DNA of 64,000 nucleotides from Aequorivita lipolytica (GCF_007997135.1 NZ_VORU01000013.1:17249-81248), one strand, 5' to 3'; counted from the first letter of the stretch, positions 1 through 8,632 are shown. Numbers and translations: made by a program. Notes: generated by a model not told the origin, from the sequence alone.

Positions 1-254
1 ATAAATTGGTGCTGAACGAATCAAAATTTGCTGAAGATCTTGAAAACAATTGGGCCGTTGTAGCGGAAGCAATCCAAACTATTCTTCGCAGAGAGGGTTA
101 TCCAAATCCTTATGAGGCATTGAAGGGATTAACACGAACTAATGAACGTATTAATCAAACTTCAATTGCCAACTTTATAGAAACCTTGGAAATACCGGAA
201 AGTGTAAAACAGGAAATGCGAAACATCACGCCTGGAAACTATACTGGGATTTAA
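1..254 (+). CDS. purB: Adenylosuccinate lyase, C-terminal end (partial)
   Basis: The 5' end lies outside the window; the reading frame is open from the first bases and stops with TAA at 252-254. The visible 80 or so residues contain NNWAVVAEAIQTILRREG followed by PYEALKGLTR, which I recognise as the helical C-terminal tail of adenylosuccinate lyase. That enzyme removes fumarate from SAICAR and adenylosuccinate in purine synthesis. The catalytic regions are not in the window. An internal TTG at 6 is not the real start. Downstream is an inverted repeat that may end the transcript. Family assignment is from recognition of the tail only, but I am fairly sure. Confidence 0.88.
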   Translation, partial: KLVLNESKFAEDLENNWAVVAEAIQTILRREGYPNPYEALKGLTRTNERINQTSIANFIETLEIPESVKQEMRNITPGNYTGI

Positions 255-277
255 ACTACGGTTCTAAAAAAATACAA

Positions 278-326
278 CCACGAATTCACGAATATTTTTA
301 AATAAATTTATTCGTGTATCGTGGTC
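278..326. repeat. Inverted repeat of the ATTCGTGAATTCGTGG dispersed family
   Basis: CCACGAATTCACGAATA at 279-295 faces TATTCGTGTATCGTGG at about 309-324. Together they can fold into a long hairpin in the gap between purB and the convergent DUF4252 operon. Related copies of the motif lie at 2752-2770 and 23807-23823, so this looks like a dispersed intergenic repeat and may also act as a weak terminator. Confidence 0.6.
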
Positions 327-353
327 AATATCCGCATCCCTTCAAATACAGCA

Positions 354-394
354 TTAAAAAAAGGCTTCAACCACAATTTGGAAGAAGCCCTTTT
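354..394 (-). terminator. Terminator of the sigma/DUF4252 operon
   Basis: Read on the minus strand, GGGCTTC pairs with GAAGCC across a short loop and is followed by a run of seven T. It sits about 20 bases after the stop of the last DUF4252 gene, as expected for an intrinsic terminator. Confidence 0.7.
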
Positions 395-413
395 CAACTA
401 TTAATCAACTAAA

Positions 414-953
414 TTAATCCTTAAATATTTCTCCGAAACCTTCAAGTTTGGAGACGTCCAAATCGCCACGCTCCGCAGATTTCATCAGCTTCAACATCTG
501 GTCTGGGCGCATATTTTCACCCAGTAATCTGAATACTGCAAAACCGCGATTGTCATCGCTCGCAAAAACAATTACCTCATCAATGGCATCTTCTTCACCA
601 GTGTACTTTAAGGTAGCGTTCCAATCATTACTTTTTATACGCGTAAGTTCTTTGTATTGTTCCTGATCAAGAATGTTTTTCAGTTCTTGGCGCTCCTTTT
701 CAAAATCGGCTGTATCTCCTTCAATTATTGGGTAAGCAACAACATTCACCTTTTTAATCGTACTTAGAATATCCTTTTCTTCTTGGGTAAAGTTGCTACT
801 ATTTCCTTGGAGTAAACTTGCAGCAATATCCATCTTTACGAATTTATCATCATCTTGTTTTTCTACCAAATACTTTTGAAGTGATTTATCGCTACAGGAG
901 CTCAGTGCCATTGCCGCAAGAACTAAAGCCATAAAATATTTTACAAGTACCAT
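414..953 (-). CDS. DUF4252 family lipoprotein
   Basis: 179 residues. The N-terminus is a short hydrophobic stretch ending in LSSC (Cys20), a lipoprotein signal, so the protein is probably anchored in the envelope. The rest matches the DUF4252 pattern: alternating short strands with DEVIVFASDDNRGFAVFRLLG near the middle. The biochemical role of DUF4252 is unknown. It begins two bases after the stop of the neighbouring DUF4252 gene and is the last gene of the ECF sigma operon, so it is probably part of the same envelope response. The start at 953 is preferred over an internal ATG at 932 because of the tight spacing. Confidence 0.8.
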   Translation of the reverse strand: MVLVKYFMALVLAAMALSSCSDKSLQKYLVEKQDDDKFVKMDIAASLLQGNSSNFTQEEKDILSTIKKVNVVAYPIIEGDTADFEKERQELKNILDQEQYKELTRIKSNDWNATLKYTGEEDAIDEVIVFASDDNRGFAVFRLLGENMRPDQMLKLMKSAERGDLDVSKLEGFGEIFKD

Positions 954-955
954 AT

Positions 956-1495
956 TTATTGCTTTTTATTTTTGTCAATATTCTTAAGCTGTTCGCTACC
1001 GGGAACCTTTAATTCCTCAGTAAGTTTTGAAATTTGTTTCAAGTCTATATTTCCGGTAATACTCATAATAACGGTCATGGGTTTTCCATCTACAATTCCG
1101 TCCATGTGCATCAACAGCTCGCTTACAAAGTTTTCATTCTTCCCGTCTTTGCTATAAAATCTTATATTTCTTCCGTCTTCCTTTACACGCATCAATTCAC
1201 CTAAATTTTGTGAACCTGAAATATATTTAGCCACAGCGGCCTCCATTTTTTTGGATACTGAAGGATTGTCTGTGGTAAAAATCTTGATGTTATCTAAGTC
1301 GTTCACCATTTTAAGATATGCCTGCGCCTCTGGATCTGAAGAGTTCAAATCCATCTTGCTTAAAAGCTTGAACATATTTTTGGTAACCACAACAGAGGTT
1401 ACATCTTTTTCGTTTTCAAAGGAATCAAAAGCGTTTTGTGCCCAAGAAACCATCGGCGCTATTGCCAATGCTATTATTATTGTTATTTTTTTCAT
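956..1495 (-). CDS. DUF4252 family secreted protein
   Basis: 179 residues with a cleavable signal peptide (hydrophobic residues 4-18, then a probable cut after SWAQ). No lipobox Cys is seen, unlike its downstream paralogue. The mature part has the DUF4252 layout, with IKIFTTDNPSVSKKM and MSITGNIDLKQISKL near the end. The two adjacent DUF4252 proteins have the same length but differ in sequence, which suggests an old tandem duplication in which one copy is lipid-anchored and one is soluble or periplasmic. Function unknown. It follows the anti-sigma-like gene with a gap of about 115 bases. Confidence 0.8.
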   Translation of the reverse strand: MKKITIIIALAIAPMVSWAQNAFDSFENEKDVTSVVVTKNMFKLLSKMDLNSSDPEAQAYLKMVNDLDNIKIFTTDNPSVSKKMEAAVAKYISGSQNLGELMRVKEDGRNIRFYSKDGKNENFVSELLMHMDGIVDGKPMTVIMSITGNIDLKQISKLTEELKVPGSEQLKNIDKNKKQ

Positions 1496-1612
1496 CGTTA
1501 ATTATTGTTTATTGTTTATTTCGATTTTTTATTGATTTTAAAATTTTCAGACGCAGAGCCAATCAACAATGCTCAGTATAAACTTTACCGCAGCGCTATC
1601 TATTTATAAAAG

Positions 1613-2050
1613 TTATTCAAAGATTTTGTCCTTTGTTCTTTCAAACTGCCCAACAAACGTTAGTCGCTCAGTACCTTTATTAAAATTTTCTGAAAGCAGC
1701 ATCATTGCTCTTTTGCTTTTCTCAAAGGTCGCCAGAGCTTCTTTTTCTTCTTGGGTATAACTGGGTTGCGAGAAGTAGAAGCTGCCCACTCCAAAAGCCA
1801 CTACTAGGATTGCCGCAACAGAGTACCACCATTTTTTTGAGGTTTGTGGTTTAGTTTCCGGTAGATTAAATACCATAGTTGACCGTTCTTCTTTCGCAGC
1901 CTTTAATGCAACAAAAATGGGCTGGTATTGAACCAGATTGTCCGCAACTTTTTCATTGTTGAAATAGTCTTGCAACATTTTTTCTTCAGAAATGCTAGTT
2001 GCGCCTTCAAAATAGGCCTCCAATAATTGTTTTATTTTAACCGATTCCAT
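1613..2050 (-). CDS. Probable anti-sigma factor, single-span membrane protein
   Basis: 145 residues. Residues 1-50 are a soluble helical segment (KQLLEAYFEGATSISEEKML) of the kind seen at the start of Bacteroidota anti-sigma proteins. One hydrophobic segment spans about residues 76-93, and the C-terminal tail would be periplasmic. The gene overlaps the ECF sigma gene by 14 bases, the usual arrangement for a sigma factor and its membrane regulator. No zinc-binding HxxxCxxC motif is present, so it is not a ZAS-type anti-sigma. Role inferred from context and topology. Confidence 0.65.
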   Translation of the reverse strand: MESVKIKQLLEAYFEGATSISEEKMLQDYFNNEKVADNLVQYQPIFVALKAAKEERSTMVFNLPETKPQTSKKWWYSVAAILVVAFGVGSFYFSQPSYTQEEKEALATFEKSKRAMMLLSENFNKGTERLTFVGQFERTKDKIFE

Positions 2051-2543
2051 AATTATACTTTTTTATCATTGCCTCCCTAACTGTTTTACGTGCTCGGGAA
2101 AGAGCCACTCGCACTGCGGTTTCGTTACTATCTAGCATCTGCGCTATTTCAGAAAACTCGAATTGTTCCACATCGCGCAATTGAAGTACTATTCGCTGTT
2201 GTTCGGGTAAAGTTTCCATTATCCTAAAGACCATTTCAACCCCGTCATTCGCTTCAATATTTTTTTCAACATTTTCGGAAGTTTGATAATTGCTGTGTAC
2301 AATTTTTAAATTTGATGCCTGTTTCGACTTTAATCTGTCCAGACAGTAATTCTTGGTCATCGTAATTGCAAACGCTTCGGGATTTTTATAGTTTTCAATA
2401 TTTTTTTTTCCCTTCCACAATTTCAAAAACACTTCCTGTACGGCATCCTCAGCTTCGTCCTTGGAAACCAAAATCCTTTTGGCCAAGCGGTAAAGCTTAT
2501 CCTTAAAGGGCATCGTTAATGCTAAAAATTCGGTTTTTTCCAT
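2037..2543 (-). CDS. RNA polymerase sigma factor, ECF family
   Basis: 168 residues. Region 2 is seen at EDAVQEVFLKLWKGKKNI and region 4 at LPEQQRIVLQLRDVEQFEFSEIAQML, followed by the helix-turn-helix ETAVRVALSRARKTVREAM. These are the two conserved domains of ECF sigma factors, which redirect RNA polymerase to a small regulon, usually for envelope stress. It is the first gene of an operon with a probable anti-sigma gene and two DUF4252 genes. A plausible ECF-type promoter lies 36 bases or more upstream (2579-2606), which would make the operon self-activating. Confidence 0.9.
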   Translation of the reverse strand: MEKTEFLALTMPFKDKLYRLAKRILVSKDEAEDAVQEVFLKLWKGKKNIENYKNPEAFAITMTKNYCLDRLKSKQASNLKIVHSNYQTSENVEKNIEANDGVEMVFRIMETLPEQQRIVLQLRDVEQFEFSEIAQMLDSNETAVRVALSRARKTVREAMIKKYNYGIG

Positions 2544-2886
2544 TTTGGTTGGTTGGATTATTTCGCCGTCTATTTAAATGACGAACGTATTCAAATTTTG
2601 TTACATTGATATTGTTTCAAAGGAATTCCCCACAATAAACAAATGTTCTATGATGCAGTATTACTTGGTTTTCTGCCACGACTGCACGATTGTGTTTTTA
2701 TACGATCTGCCAACATTTATTTCGATGACATTAATGTATTTCTGAACTATTTATTCGTGAATTTGTGGCAGAATATTTCACAATGAAAAGTCTCGAAATA
2801 ATTTCGACTAAAAAAGCATATTTTTACCATTGCAATATAATCCCTAATTTACCTGTTCTAAAAGAATACCTTAATTAAACTTACTT
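2544..2886. other. Divergent intergenic region
   Basis: This 343-base gap separates the minus-strand sigma operon from the plus-strand S41 protease. It holds the ECF-like promoter, a degenerate copy of the dispersed repeat (TATTCGTGAATTTGTGGC, about 2752-2770) and otherwise AT-rich sequence. A 30-codon open frame (start near 2651) has no supporting features and I do not count it as a gene. Confidence 0.6.
2579..2606 (-). promoter_or_regulatory. Candidate ECF-type promoter of the sigma operon
   Basis: On the minus strand, GTAAC (2604-2600) is followed after 16 bases by CGTC (2583-2580). This AAC-N16-CGTC layout resembles ECF-dependent promoters and lies directly upstream of the ECF sigma gene. 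Inferred from pattern only. Confidence 0.45.
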
Positions 2887-4281
2887 ATGAAAAGAAATAT
2901 TTTCATTTCCTTTTTAGCTATTTCAGTACTTTTTGTTTCCTGTTTTGAGGATGCTGACGACAATTTACAAACTGCTTCAACCCTTGATATTCAAAATTTT
3001 ATTTATCGTGGCCTCAATTATTTCTATCTATACAAAGCAGACACTCCCGAGCTTGCGAATAACGCATTTGCAAACGATACCGAGCTAAACGATTTTTTGA
3101 ACAATTATCAGACTCCTGAGACCTTGTTTGACTATTTGTTGTCGCCACAAGATCGTTTCAGTAACCTTTTCAGCGATTTTAGAGTGATAGAAGATGCGCT
3201 AAGCGGAATAAGCCTGAGTAATGGGATGGAGTTTGGCTTGGTGCCATATTCACCTGGCAGCAATAATGTTTTTGGGTATGTACGCTATGTACTGCCCAAT
3301 ACAGATGCTGAAGCAAATGGTTTGGAGCGTGGCAATCTTTTCACGACCATTGATGGACAGCAAATAACTAGAGCAAATTTTGAAGATTTATTGGCTCCGA
3401 ATAGCTACACAATTGGTTTAGCCACTTATGATGGTGCAAATTTTATTCCTACCGGAGAAACGGCTTTGCTTAATAAAACCCAGTACAATGAAAATCCTGT
3501 TTATAAGGTGAAAACCTTGGACGTTAATGGAGAAAAGGTGGGTTACTTAATGTATAACAGTTTTATAAAAAATTATGACACCGAACTCAACAATGCTTTT
3601 GCACAATTTAAAGCAGAAGGAATTACCAATCTGGTTTTGGATTTGAGATATAATGGTGGTGGTGCCGTGGAAACTGCTACAGATCTGGCAGGAATGATTA
3701 CGGGACAGTTTAATGGACAAGTTTTTTACAAAGAGTTCTGGAATGAAGATCGCCAAGCAGAATTTGCGCAGGACGGTCTTTTTGATAGCGCAATCAGCAA
3801 CGGTGCGGCAATCAACAGCCTTAACCTGACCAATGTTTATTTTCTAACTACCCAAAGAACAGCTTCTGCCAGTGAATTGGTTATAAACGGACTTAATCCA
3901 TACATAAATACCGTACAGGTAGGCGATACTACCACTGGAAAGTTCCAAGCTTCCTTTTTGCTTTATGATTCGCCCGCACCCACTTTCGGAAGGCAGAATG
4001 CCAATCCAGCGCATTATTACGCAATGCTTCCGCTTGTATTCAAAACCGCCAATGTTGCAGGAAATACTGATTATGTAGATGGGTTAGTGCCTCAAATTCC
4101 ATTAAATGAAAATTATTTTAACCTCGGCCAGCTAGGCAATGAAAACGAACCGCTTCTAGCTGCTGCACTTTTTGAAATTGCCGGAAGACCTTTACCAGCG
4201 AACAGAGAGTTTCAACAATTAAAAGAATTTTCTGATAGTAAGGCGAATTCTCCGATTGATGGAAAAATGATTGGAAATTAG
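2887..4281 (+). CDS. S41 family peptidase, lipoprotein
   Basis: 464 residues. A lipoprotein signal ends at Cys19 (VLFVSC). A PDZ-like region lies at about 115-190 (NTDAEANGLERGNLFTTIDG). The C-terminal-processing peptidase domain follows: NLVLDLRYNGGG at 248-259, and TASASE at 325-330, which carries the catalytic serine of the Ser/Lys dyad. The family trims or degrades envelope proteins from their C-termini. The gene stands alone, facing a convergent thioesterase gene, and no operon partner is visible. The substrate is not predictable. Confidence 0.88.
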   Translation: MKRNIFISFLAISVLFVSCFEDADDNLQTASTLDIQNFIYRGLNYFYLYKADTPELANNAFANDTELNDFLNNYQTPETLFDYLLSPQDRFSNLFSDFRVIEDALSGISLSNGMEFGLVPYSPGSNNVFGYVRYVLPNTDAEANGLERGNLFTTIDGQQITRANFEDLLAPNSYTIGLATYDGANFIPTGETALLNKTQYNENPVYKVKTLDVNGEKVGYLMYNSFIKNYDTELNNAFAQFKAEGITNLVLDLRYNGGGAVETATDLAGMITGQFNGQVFYKEFWNEDRQAEFAQDGLFDSAISNGAAINSLNLTNVYFLTTQRTASASELVINGLNPYINTVQVGDTTTGKFQASFLLYDSPAPTFGRQNANPAHYYAMLPLVFKTANVAGNTDYVDGLVPQIPLNENYFNLGQLGNENEPLLAAALFEIAGRPLPANREFQQLKEFSDSKANSPIDGKMIGN

Positions 4282-4337
4282 TCTTTCTCAAAAATAAAAT
4301 AAGTTGAAGAGCTAGGAATTCCGTGGATTAACAATTT

Positions 4338-4721
4338 TTATAGTACTTTAATTGGGTTTTTATTTTCATCTATCGCCACAAAAGTAAACTCGCCAGTTAC
4401 GGCTTTCTCGCGGCTGTAAGAATACATTTCCTCAATGTATATTTCTACTTTTACTTTTAGACTAGTGTTGCCTAAATACGAAACTTTCCCCACCAATTCC
4501 ACAATAGTCCCTGCGGGAATGGGTTTGTTGAAATCAATGCGGTCTGAAGAAACGGTTACCATTCTTTGCCGACTAAAACGCGTTGCGGCTATAAAAGCTA
4601 CCTCGTCCATAAGTTGCATTGCCGCGCCGCCGAAGAGCGTGTCGTAATGGTTGGTGGTATTTGGGAAAACCGCCTTAAAAATCCTTGTTTCGGAATTTGT
4701 AATTCTATCTTCTATATTCAC
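4338..4721 (-). CDS. Acyl-CoA thioesterase, hotdog fold
   Basis: 127 residues, the usual size of a single hotdog domain. NHYDTLFGGAAMQLMDEVAFIAA is the conserved helix and active-site region of YciA/acyl-CoA hydrolase-type thioesterases, and SSDRIDFNKPIPAGTIVELVGKV is the following strand pair. It would hydrolyse acyl-CoA to free acid and CoA in the cytoplasm. The start is GTG at 4721, overlapping the stop of the PAS gene (GTGA), so the two are probably translationally coupled. Chain-length preference cannot be read from the sequence. Confidence 0.87.
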   Translation of the reverse strand: MNIEDRITNSETRIFKAVFPNTTNHYDTLFGGAAMQLMDEVAFIAATRFSRQRMVTVSSDRIDFNKPIPAGTIVELVGKVSYLGNTSLKVKVEIYIEEMYSYSREKAVTGEFTFVAIDENKNPIKVL

Positions 4722-5284
4722 AGCAACTCTGTTTCCAAAGCCAAATAATGAGTGGTTAACCCCGCTGAAAGTAATGGGAAAATCTGTATTTTACACCAAT
4801 ACTCTCTTTGATCTTTCTTATAGTTTAACACTTCTTCGGTAAAGGGTTCGCCTCTTTGAAGTTTTTCTCTTATTGATGCTTTTACTTGGGTTGAAGTTTC
4901 ATTGCCCTGAAGAAAAGAAGGCGTTTTCCCAATAGCATAACTTTCGGAATATCCGGTCATTTTAAAAAAACCATTGTTTGCCCAAACAATCTTTTGTGAA
5001 AAATCAGTAACAATAAGTGCATCGTAGCTTTTGGTTAGTATTTCGGAAAGGTTTGCTTTCCAGTGAAATTGGTTTGCCAATAGCGTAAGTGAAGCTCTGT
5101 CTTTTTGCCGTGTTTCCAAAAGTGCCGTCGGCTTAAAAAATTCAGCAGAAAGCCCCCAACTTTTTAATGGAGACAAATATGTCTGGGGTTCAATTATATT
5201 GAAATACTTCTCACGTTGCTGTTCGCTCAACGATTGTAGGAAAACGTCTAGTCCAGCCATATCCCATAAATTATAATTTGCCAT
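4718..5284 (-). CDS. PAS (LOV-like) domain protein
   Basis: 188 residues. A PAS domain covers about 80-185: ALIVTDFSQKIVWANNGFFKMTGY then GKTPSFLQG at 119-127. The FLQG motif and spacing resemble LOV domains, but the photoactive cysteine of the usual GxNCRFLQG is Pro122 here, so flavin photochemistry by adduct formation is not expected. There is no kinase, cyclase or DNA-binding output domain; it may be a stand-alone sensor acting through a partner. It precedes and overlaps the thioesterase gene. Confidence 0.78.
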   Translation of the reverse strand: MANYNLWDMAGLDVFLQSLSEQQREKYFNIIEPQTYLSPLKSWGLSAEFFKPTALLETRQKDRASLTLLANQFHWKANLSEILTKSYDALIVTDFSQKIVWANNGFFKMTGYSESYAIGKTPSFLQGNETSTQVKASIREKLQRGEPFTEEVLNYKKDQREYWCKIQIFPLLSAGLTTHYLALETELL

Positions 5285-5387
5285 AAATACCTTATTAATT
5301 TTTCTATAAACCTATTATTTAACTATTTCCGAAAGGTTAATGTTGATATATTAGTGAAATGATGTTTTGACTTCTTTTAGATACTTT

Positions 5388-5420
5388 GAAAGAATCCATT
5401 AATAATTAATAGATTCTTTC
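5388..5420. terminator. Possible hairpin downstream of the B12 receptor operon
   Basis: AAAGAATC at 5389-5396 pairs with GATTCTTT at 5412-5419 around an AT-rich loop that is itself partly palindromic. It lies just after the stop of the BtuG-like gene. It lacks a clear T run on the minus strand, so a terminator role is weakly supported. Confidence 0.35.
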
Positions 5421-5443
5421 GTAGCATCTTTTGCTAATTCAAA

Positions 5444-6499
5444 CTATTCATTAAAATAAATTCCACCCGGAACAATTCCAGTTTGGAAATCCTGTATTTG
5501 CTGATTCGTTGAAAGATCAAATATTTTTAATGAACCTTTACTTGCATAATCGTCCGCATCGGTAGCATAAAGTAGTCCGTCCTTTGCTTGAAGCACATAA
5601 AAGAATCCGCTTATAATATCGGTTCCTGGCAATGCAATTGCAGAGCTATTTAGTTTATAAACTTTACCATCCAAAGAATAGAAAAGGTTGGTTCCGTCCA
5701 TTGTTAAATTCGACGGGTGTTCGGTGGCGCCAAAACTATATGTATTAGAAACTTGTCCGCTGGAAAGATCAATTTTCACTAAAGATCCCGCAGTTTCATT
5801 TCCCGTATAACTAGGGTTTCCACCGCACAACACAAATAACGAATTTCCTGCGACTACCATTGAATTAGGAACATCGCCAACAGTAATGGAACTTTCAACA
5901 GAGTTCCCTGAAATAACGGAAATCAAATTATTTTGACCAAAACCACCTTGATGTGCAACATAAATTTTGTTGCTATATGCAACCATCTTTTCAGGTCCAA
6001 AAGGCACAGAGACTGAAGCGGAAATAGTATTGGTCCTTAGATCAAAAACAGCTACGTAATCGTCATTATTATCATTTGGATCGCCCCAATCTGTAACGTA
6101 ACCTTTATTGCCGTCTGCACCTATAAAATAACGTGGATTCTGCAATCCTGTATTTATTGAATCGACGCTTTTAAAAGAATAACGATTAGCAATTACTATT
6201 TTTTGTGAGTTACTAACCACTATATAAGCATTATCATCCTGAAAGCCCATAGATTGCACTATGTTACCAAGTTCTTTTCCATTTACAGTTCTATAAATAT
6301 TTTGAGCCACCGTACTATAATCTTCAGAAATATATGTAATAGTGCCGCTTCCGTTGTTAAAAGGTCCCTCGTTGGTAATCAAAATTCCTTTTTCAAAAGC
6401 CTCTGGAATGGATTCGGGCTGGACATCATCGTCATTGCTACAGGATATAAAAAGCAAAGTAGTTAAGGAAATAAACAGTAATTTTTTCATGATTTTCAT
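5444..6499 (-). CDS. BtuG-like surface lipoprotein, YncE/DUF5074-type beta-propeller
   Basis: 351 residues. A lipoprotein signal ends in LLFISC followed by SNDDD, an acidic tail typical of surface-exposed Bacteroidota lipoproteins. The rest is a series of about 40-residue repeats (KIVIANRYSFKSVDSINTGL, DDYVAVFDLRTNTISASVSV, NSMVVAGNSLFVL, VKIDLSSGQVSNTYSFG) that look like blades of a seven-bladed propeller. It begins four bases after the TonB receptor and shares its riboswitch-controlled transcript. In Bacteroides, BtuG is a propeller lipoprotein that captures cobalamin and hands it to BtuB; by context this is its counterpart. An ATG at 6490 is an alternative start. Confidence 0.78.
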   Translation of the reverse strand: MKIMKKLLFISLTTLLFISCSNDDDVQPESIPEAFEKGILITNEGPFNNGSGTITYISEDYSTVAQNIYRTVNGKELGNIVQSMGFQDDNAYIVVSNSQKIVIANRYSFKSVDSINTGLQNPRYFIGADGNKGYVTDWGDPNDNNDDYVAVFDLRTNTISASVSVPFGPEKMVAYSNKIYVAHQGGFGQNNLISVISGNSVESSITVGDVPNSMVVAGNSLFVLCGGNPSYTGNETAGSLVKIDLSSGQVSNTYSFGATEHPSNLTMDGTNLFYSLDGKVYKLNSSAIALPGTDIISGFFYVLQAKDGLLYATDADDYASKGSLKIFDLSTNQQIQDFQTGIVPGGIYFNE

Positions 6500-6503
6500 T
6501 TAA

Positions 6504-8336
6504 TTATATTTTAAAGGTTAAGAATATTTCAAAATTTCTAGAGGGCATTGGCCGATAGGCAACGTTCTCGTAATAGGTGTCAAAAACATTTTTAATTCTG
6601 CCACCAAAAGTTAAGCTTGGTTCAAAAGGCAATGTGTATTCTGCTCCAAAATTTAATATGGAATGCGACTCAACAATTTCACTATTGTCCGTGGTTGTAA
6701 AGGCGTCACCATTAAATAATCCTTGAGCGAATGCAGAAAATTTATCAAAATTATACTGCAACGTAGCAACAGTTTTGTGGAATGGAACATAAATAAGCTG
6801 CTTCTCTTTTGCTAAATCTTCCGCTTTGGTATATGAGTAATTTGCAGTAAAATCCAAAGTTTGTTGGTTGCCGAATTTCAGAAAATAACCCACAACGGCT
6901 TCAACTCCATAATTTCTAGTTTTTTGAATATTTGTTGGTTCCCAAAGACCACCGTTTCCGGGAATCCATTTAATTAAATCTTCCGAAGAAATATAATAGG
7001 CAGCAAGATCAGCTTTCAGATTCCCGATTGACAACTCCTGCCCCAATTCAAATTGATAGGAAGTTTCCGGCTCTAAGTTAACATTACCCCCGGCGTACCA
7101 GAACAAATCGTTGAAAGTAGGCACGCGATAGTTTTTTGAACCATTTAAACGAAGCGCGTACTTTTTTGAAATGCTCCATTTTGCATCTGCTGAAAAAAGC
7201 AATGGATTATCAAAATCATTTAAAAATTCCTTCCGAAGATTAATTCCGTAATTAAACTTTTCAGAAATTTTATGATTCATCAAAACTACGGCAGCCAAGG
7301 TTTTTCGGGAATTTTCCCCAACATTATCTCCTTCCGCCGTAACATAAGTATATTCCAACTTACCATTTATTCGAAGCTTTTTTAGAAGAAAAATCTCAGA
7401 CTGAAACGCTCCTATAAAAGTGTTTGCTTTCCCTCCGCCATAATACGGTTTTTCACTATCGGGATAATAGCTGTATTGTTCAAAAAGGTGCGCCACACTC
7501 GCTTTGCTTGTAAAAAGCCCAAATTTTTGCTGCAATTGCCAAAGGTTTCTTGTGGCAATATCTTTATAAGCGTCTTTGCCAATTGTGTTCAAACTGCCCG
7601 AAAAATTACGGTCGTTATAAGTGTAGTCGGAATTCCAAGTAGCAATGCCGCGATTCAATTTTCGAGCTTCATTAATTTTTGCCGAAAAACGCAAAAACTC
7701 ACCGTGTGTATTTTCTTGATTTTTTCCAACGTAGTTATAATCATTTTTAGAACTTATAAAATCAAGCCCCACGTTTAAATAATGATCGCCCCAAGTTTGG
7801 GTTGTACTAGCATTTGCGCCCATTGTAGAAAAGCTTCCATAGCGCAAACCAATTTCAGTAGTATCTATTTTTTCGAAAGAATATGTATTATTCAAATGAA
7901 TGCTTCCGCCCACGGCACCGCTGCCGTATTGCACACCTCCGCCTCCGCTTCTAATAGTAATTTCATTGTAATTTAAAGGCGAAATTATATTGAAATCAGT
8001 TTGTCCGGTAAAGACTGAATTAATATTAATTCCGTTCCAAATAACAGCTGTTTGTGCAGCATTCGTTCCGCGGAATGAAGGTGATGCTACCATCCCAAAA
8101 CCATTTTCCTTAAAATATATTGAAGAATTATACCGAAGTGTTTCGGTGAGCGAAGTTGCATTCCTTTCAACAATGGAATCATTGAGTTTTTCAAGCTTGA
8201 AACCTTTTGAAAACCGAATAAGTTTAGAATCTGTTAACATAACTTCGGGCAACTGCTGGATACTATCAAGTTGTGCGTACGATGAAACCGTGCACAGAAA
8301 AATAGCCAAAATTATATGGTAAAAGTTTTGCTTCAT
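6504..8336 (-). CDS. btuB: TonB-dependent outer-membrane receptor, BtuB-like
   Basis: 610 residues. A signal peptide ends near SSYAQ. The plug domain follows, with SFRGTNAAQTAVIWNGININ and RSGGGGVQYGSGAVGGSIHLNN at about 85-150, and the rest is a beta-barrel of alternating aromatic strands ending in the outer-membrane signature NFEIFLTFKI. The protein imports a scarce nutrient across the outer membrane using TonB energy. The cobalamin riboswitch directly upstream and the adjacent btuFCD-like genes identify vitamin B12 or a corrinoid as the likely substrate. 610 residues is near the length of E. coli BtuB and shorter than SusC-type receptors. Confidence 0.87.
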   Translation of the reverse strand: MKQNFYHIILAIFLCTVSSYAQLDSIQQLPEVMLTDSKLIRFSKGFKLEKLNDSIVERNATSLTETLRYNSSIYFKENGFGMVASPSFRGTNAAQTAVIWNGININSVFTGQTDFNIISPLNYNEITIRSGGGGVQYGSGAVGGSIHLNNTYSFEKIDTTEIGLRYGSFSTMGANASTTQTWGDHYLNVGLDFISSKNDYNYVGKNQENTHGEFLRFSAKINEARKLNRGIATWNSDYTYNDRNFSGSLNTIGKDAYKDIATRNLWQLQQKFGLFTSKASVAHLFEQYSYYPDSEKPYYGGGKANTFIGAFQSEIFLLKKLRINGKLEYTYVTAEGDNVGENSRKTLAAVVLMNHKISEKFNYGINLRKEFLNDFDNPLLFSADAKWSISKKYALRLNGSKNYRVPTFNDLFWYAGGNVNLEPETSYQFELGQELSIGNLKADLAAYYISSEDLIKWIPGNGGLWEPTNIQKTRNYGVEAVVGYFLKFGNQQTLDFTANYSYTKAEDLAKEKQLIYVPFHKTVATLQYNFDKFSAFAQGLFNGDAFTTTDNSEIVESHSILNFGAEYTLPFEPSLTFGGRIKNVFDTYYENVAYRPMPSRNFEIFLTFKI

Positions 8337-8381
8337 AATTCAACCTTTATCCCGAAAGTTTGATGTGTTTATGTTATGAAT

Positions 8382-8600
8382 TTGGCAGGTCTCCTGGCTT
8401 GTCTTTTGTGCTACCTTCCCATTCCGATAACGATCGGAACAGTGGTTTTTGAAGAATGCACGCCCGAATAATAATTCGGACCGACTTACAGTTGCGGGAA
8501 CAGCATAGGATTTACGATTGTTGAATTAAGATTGCCGATTTTTAATTTTCGTCAAACATTATCACAATAGTTCACCTATTTCCCTTTTAAGAGCGTTTTC
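8382..8600 (-). promoter_or_regulatory. Cobalamin (B12) riboswitch
   Basis: On the minus strand the leader of the receptor gene contains GGGAAATAGGTGAA (from 8584), the core TGTTCCCGCAACTGTAAG, and the 3' B12-box-like AAGCCAGGAGACCTGCC (8400-8384). These are the conserved elements of the cobalamin riboswitch in the right order, ending about 45 bases before the receptor ATG. Binding of adenosylcobalamin or a related corrinoid would shut down the btuB and btuG-like genes. The exact 5' boundary is estimated. Confidence 0.93.
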
Positions 8601-8632
8601 AGTTGTAGAAAACAGCTCACCAAAATTCATTG

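Noticed and set aside
2651..2743. Short frame of 30 codons in the sigma/protease gap
   Set aside because: Lies in a region better explained as divergent regulatory sequence; no coding signs.
6254..6466. Open frames opposite the BtuG-like gene and other genes
   Set aside because: They are shadows of well-supported genes on the other strand.
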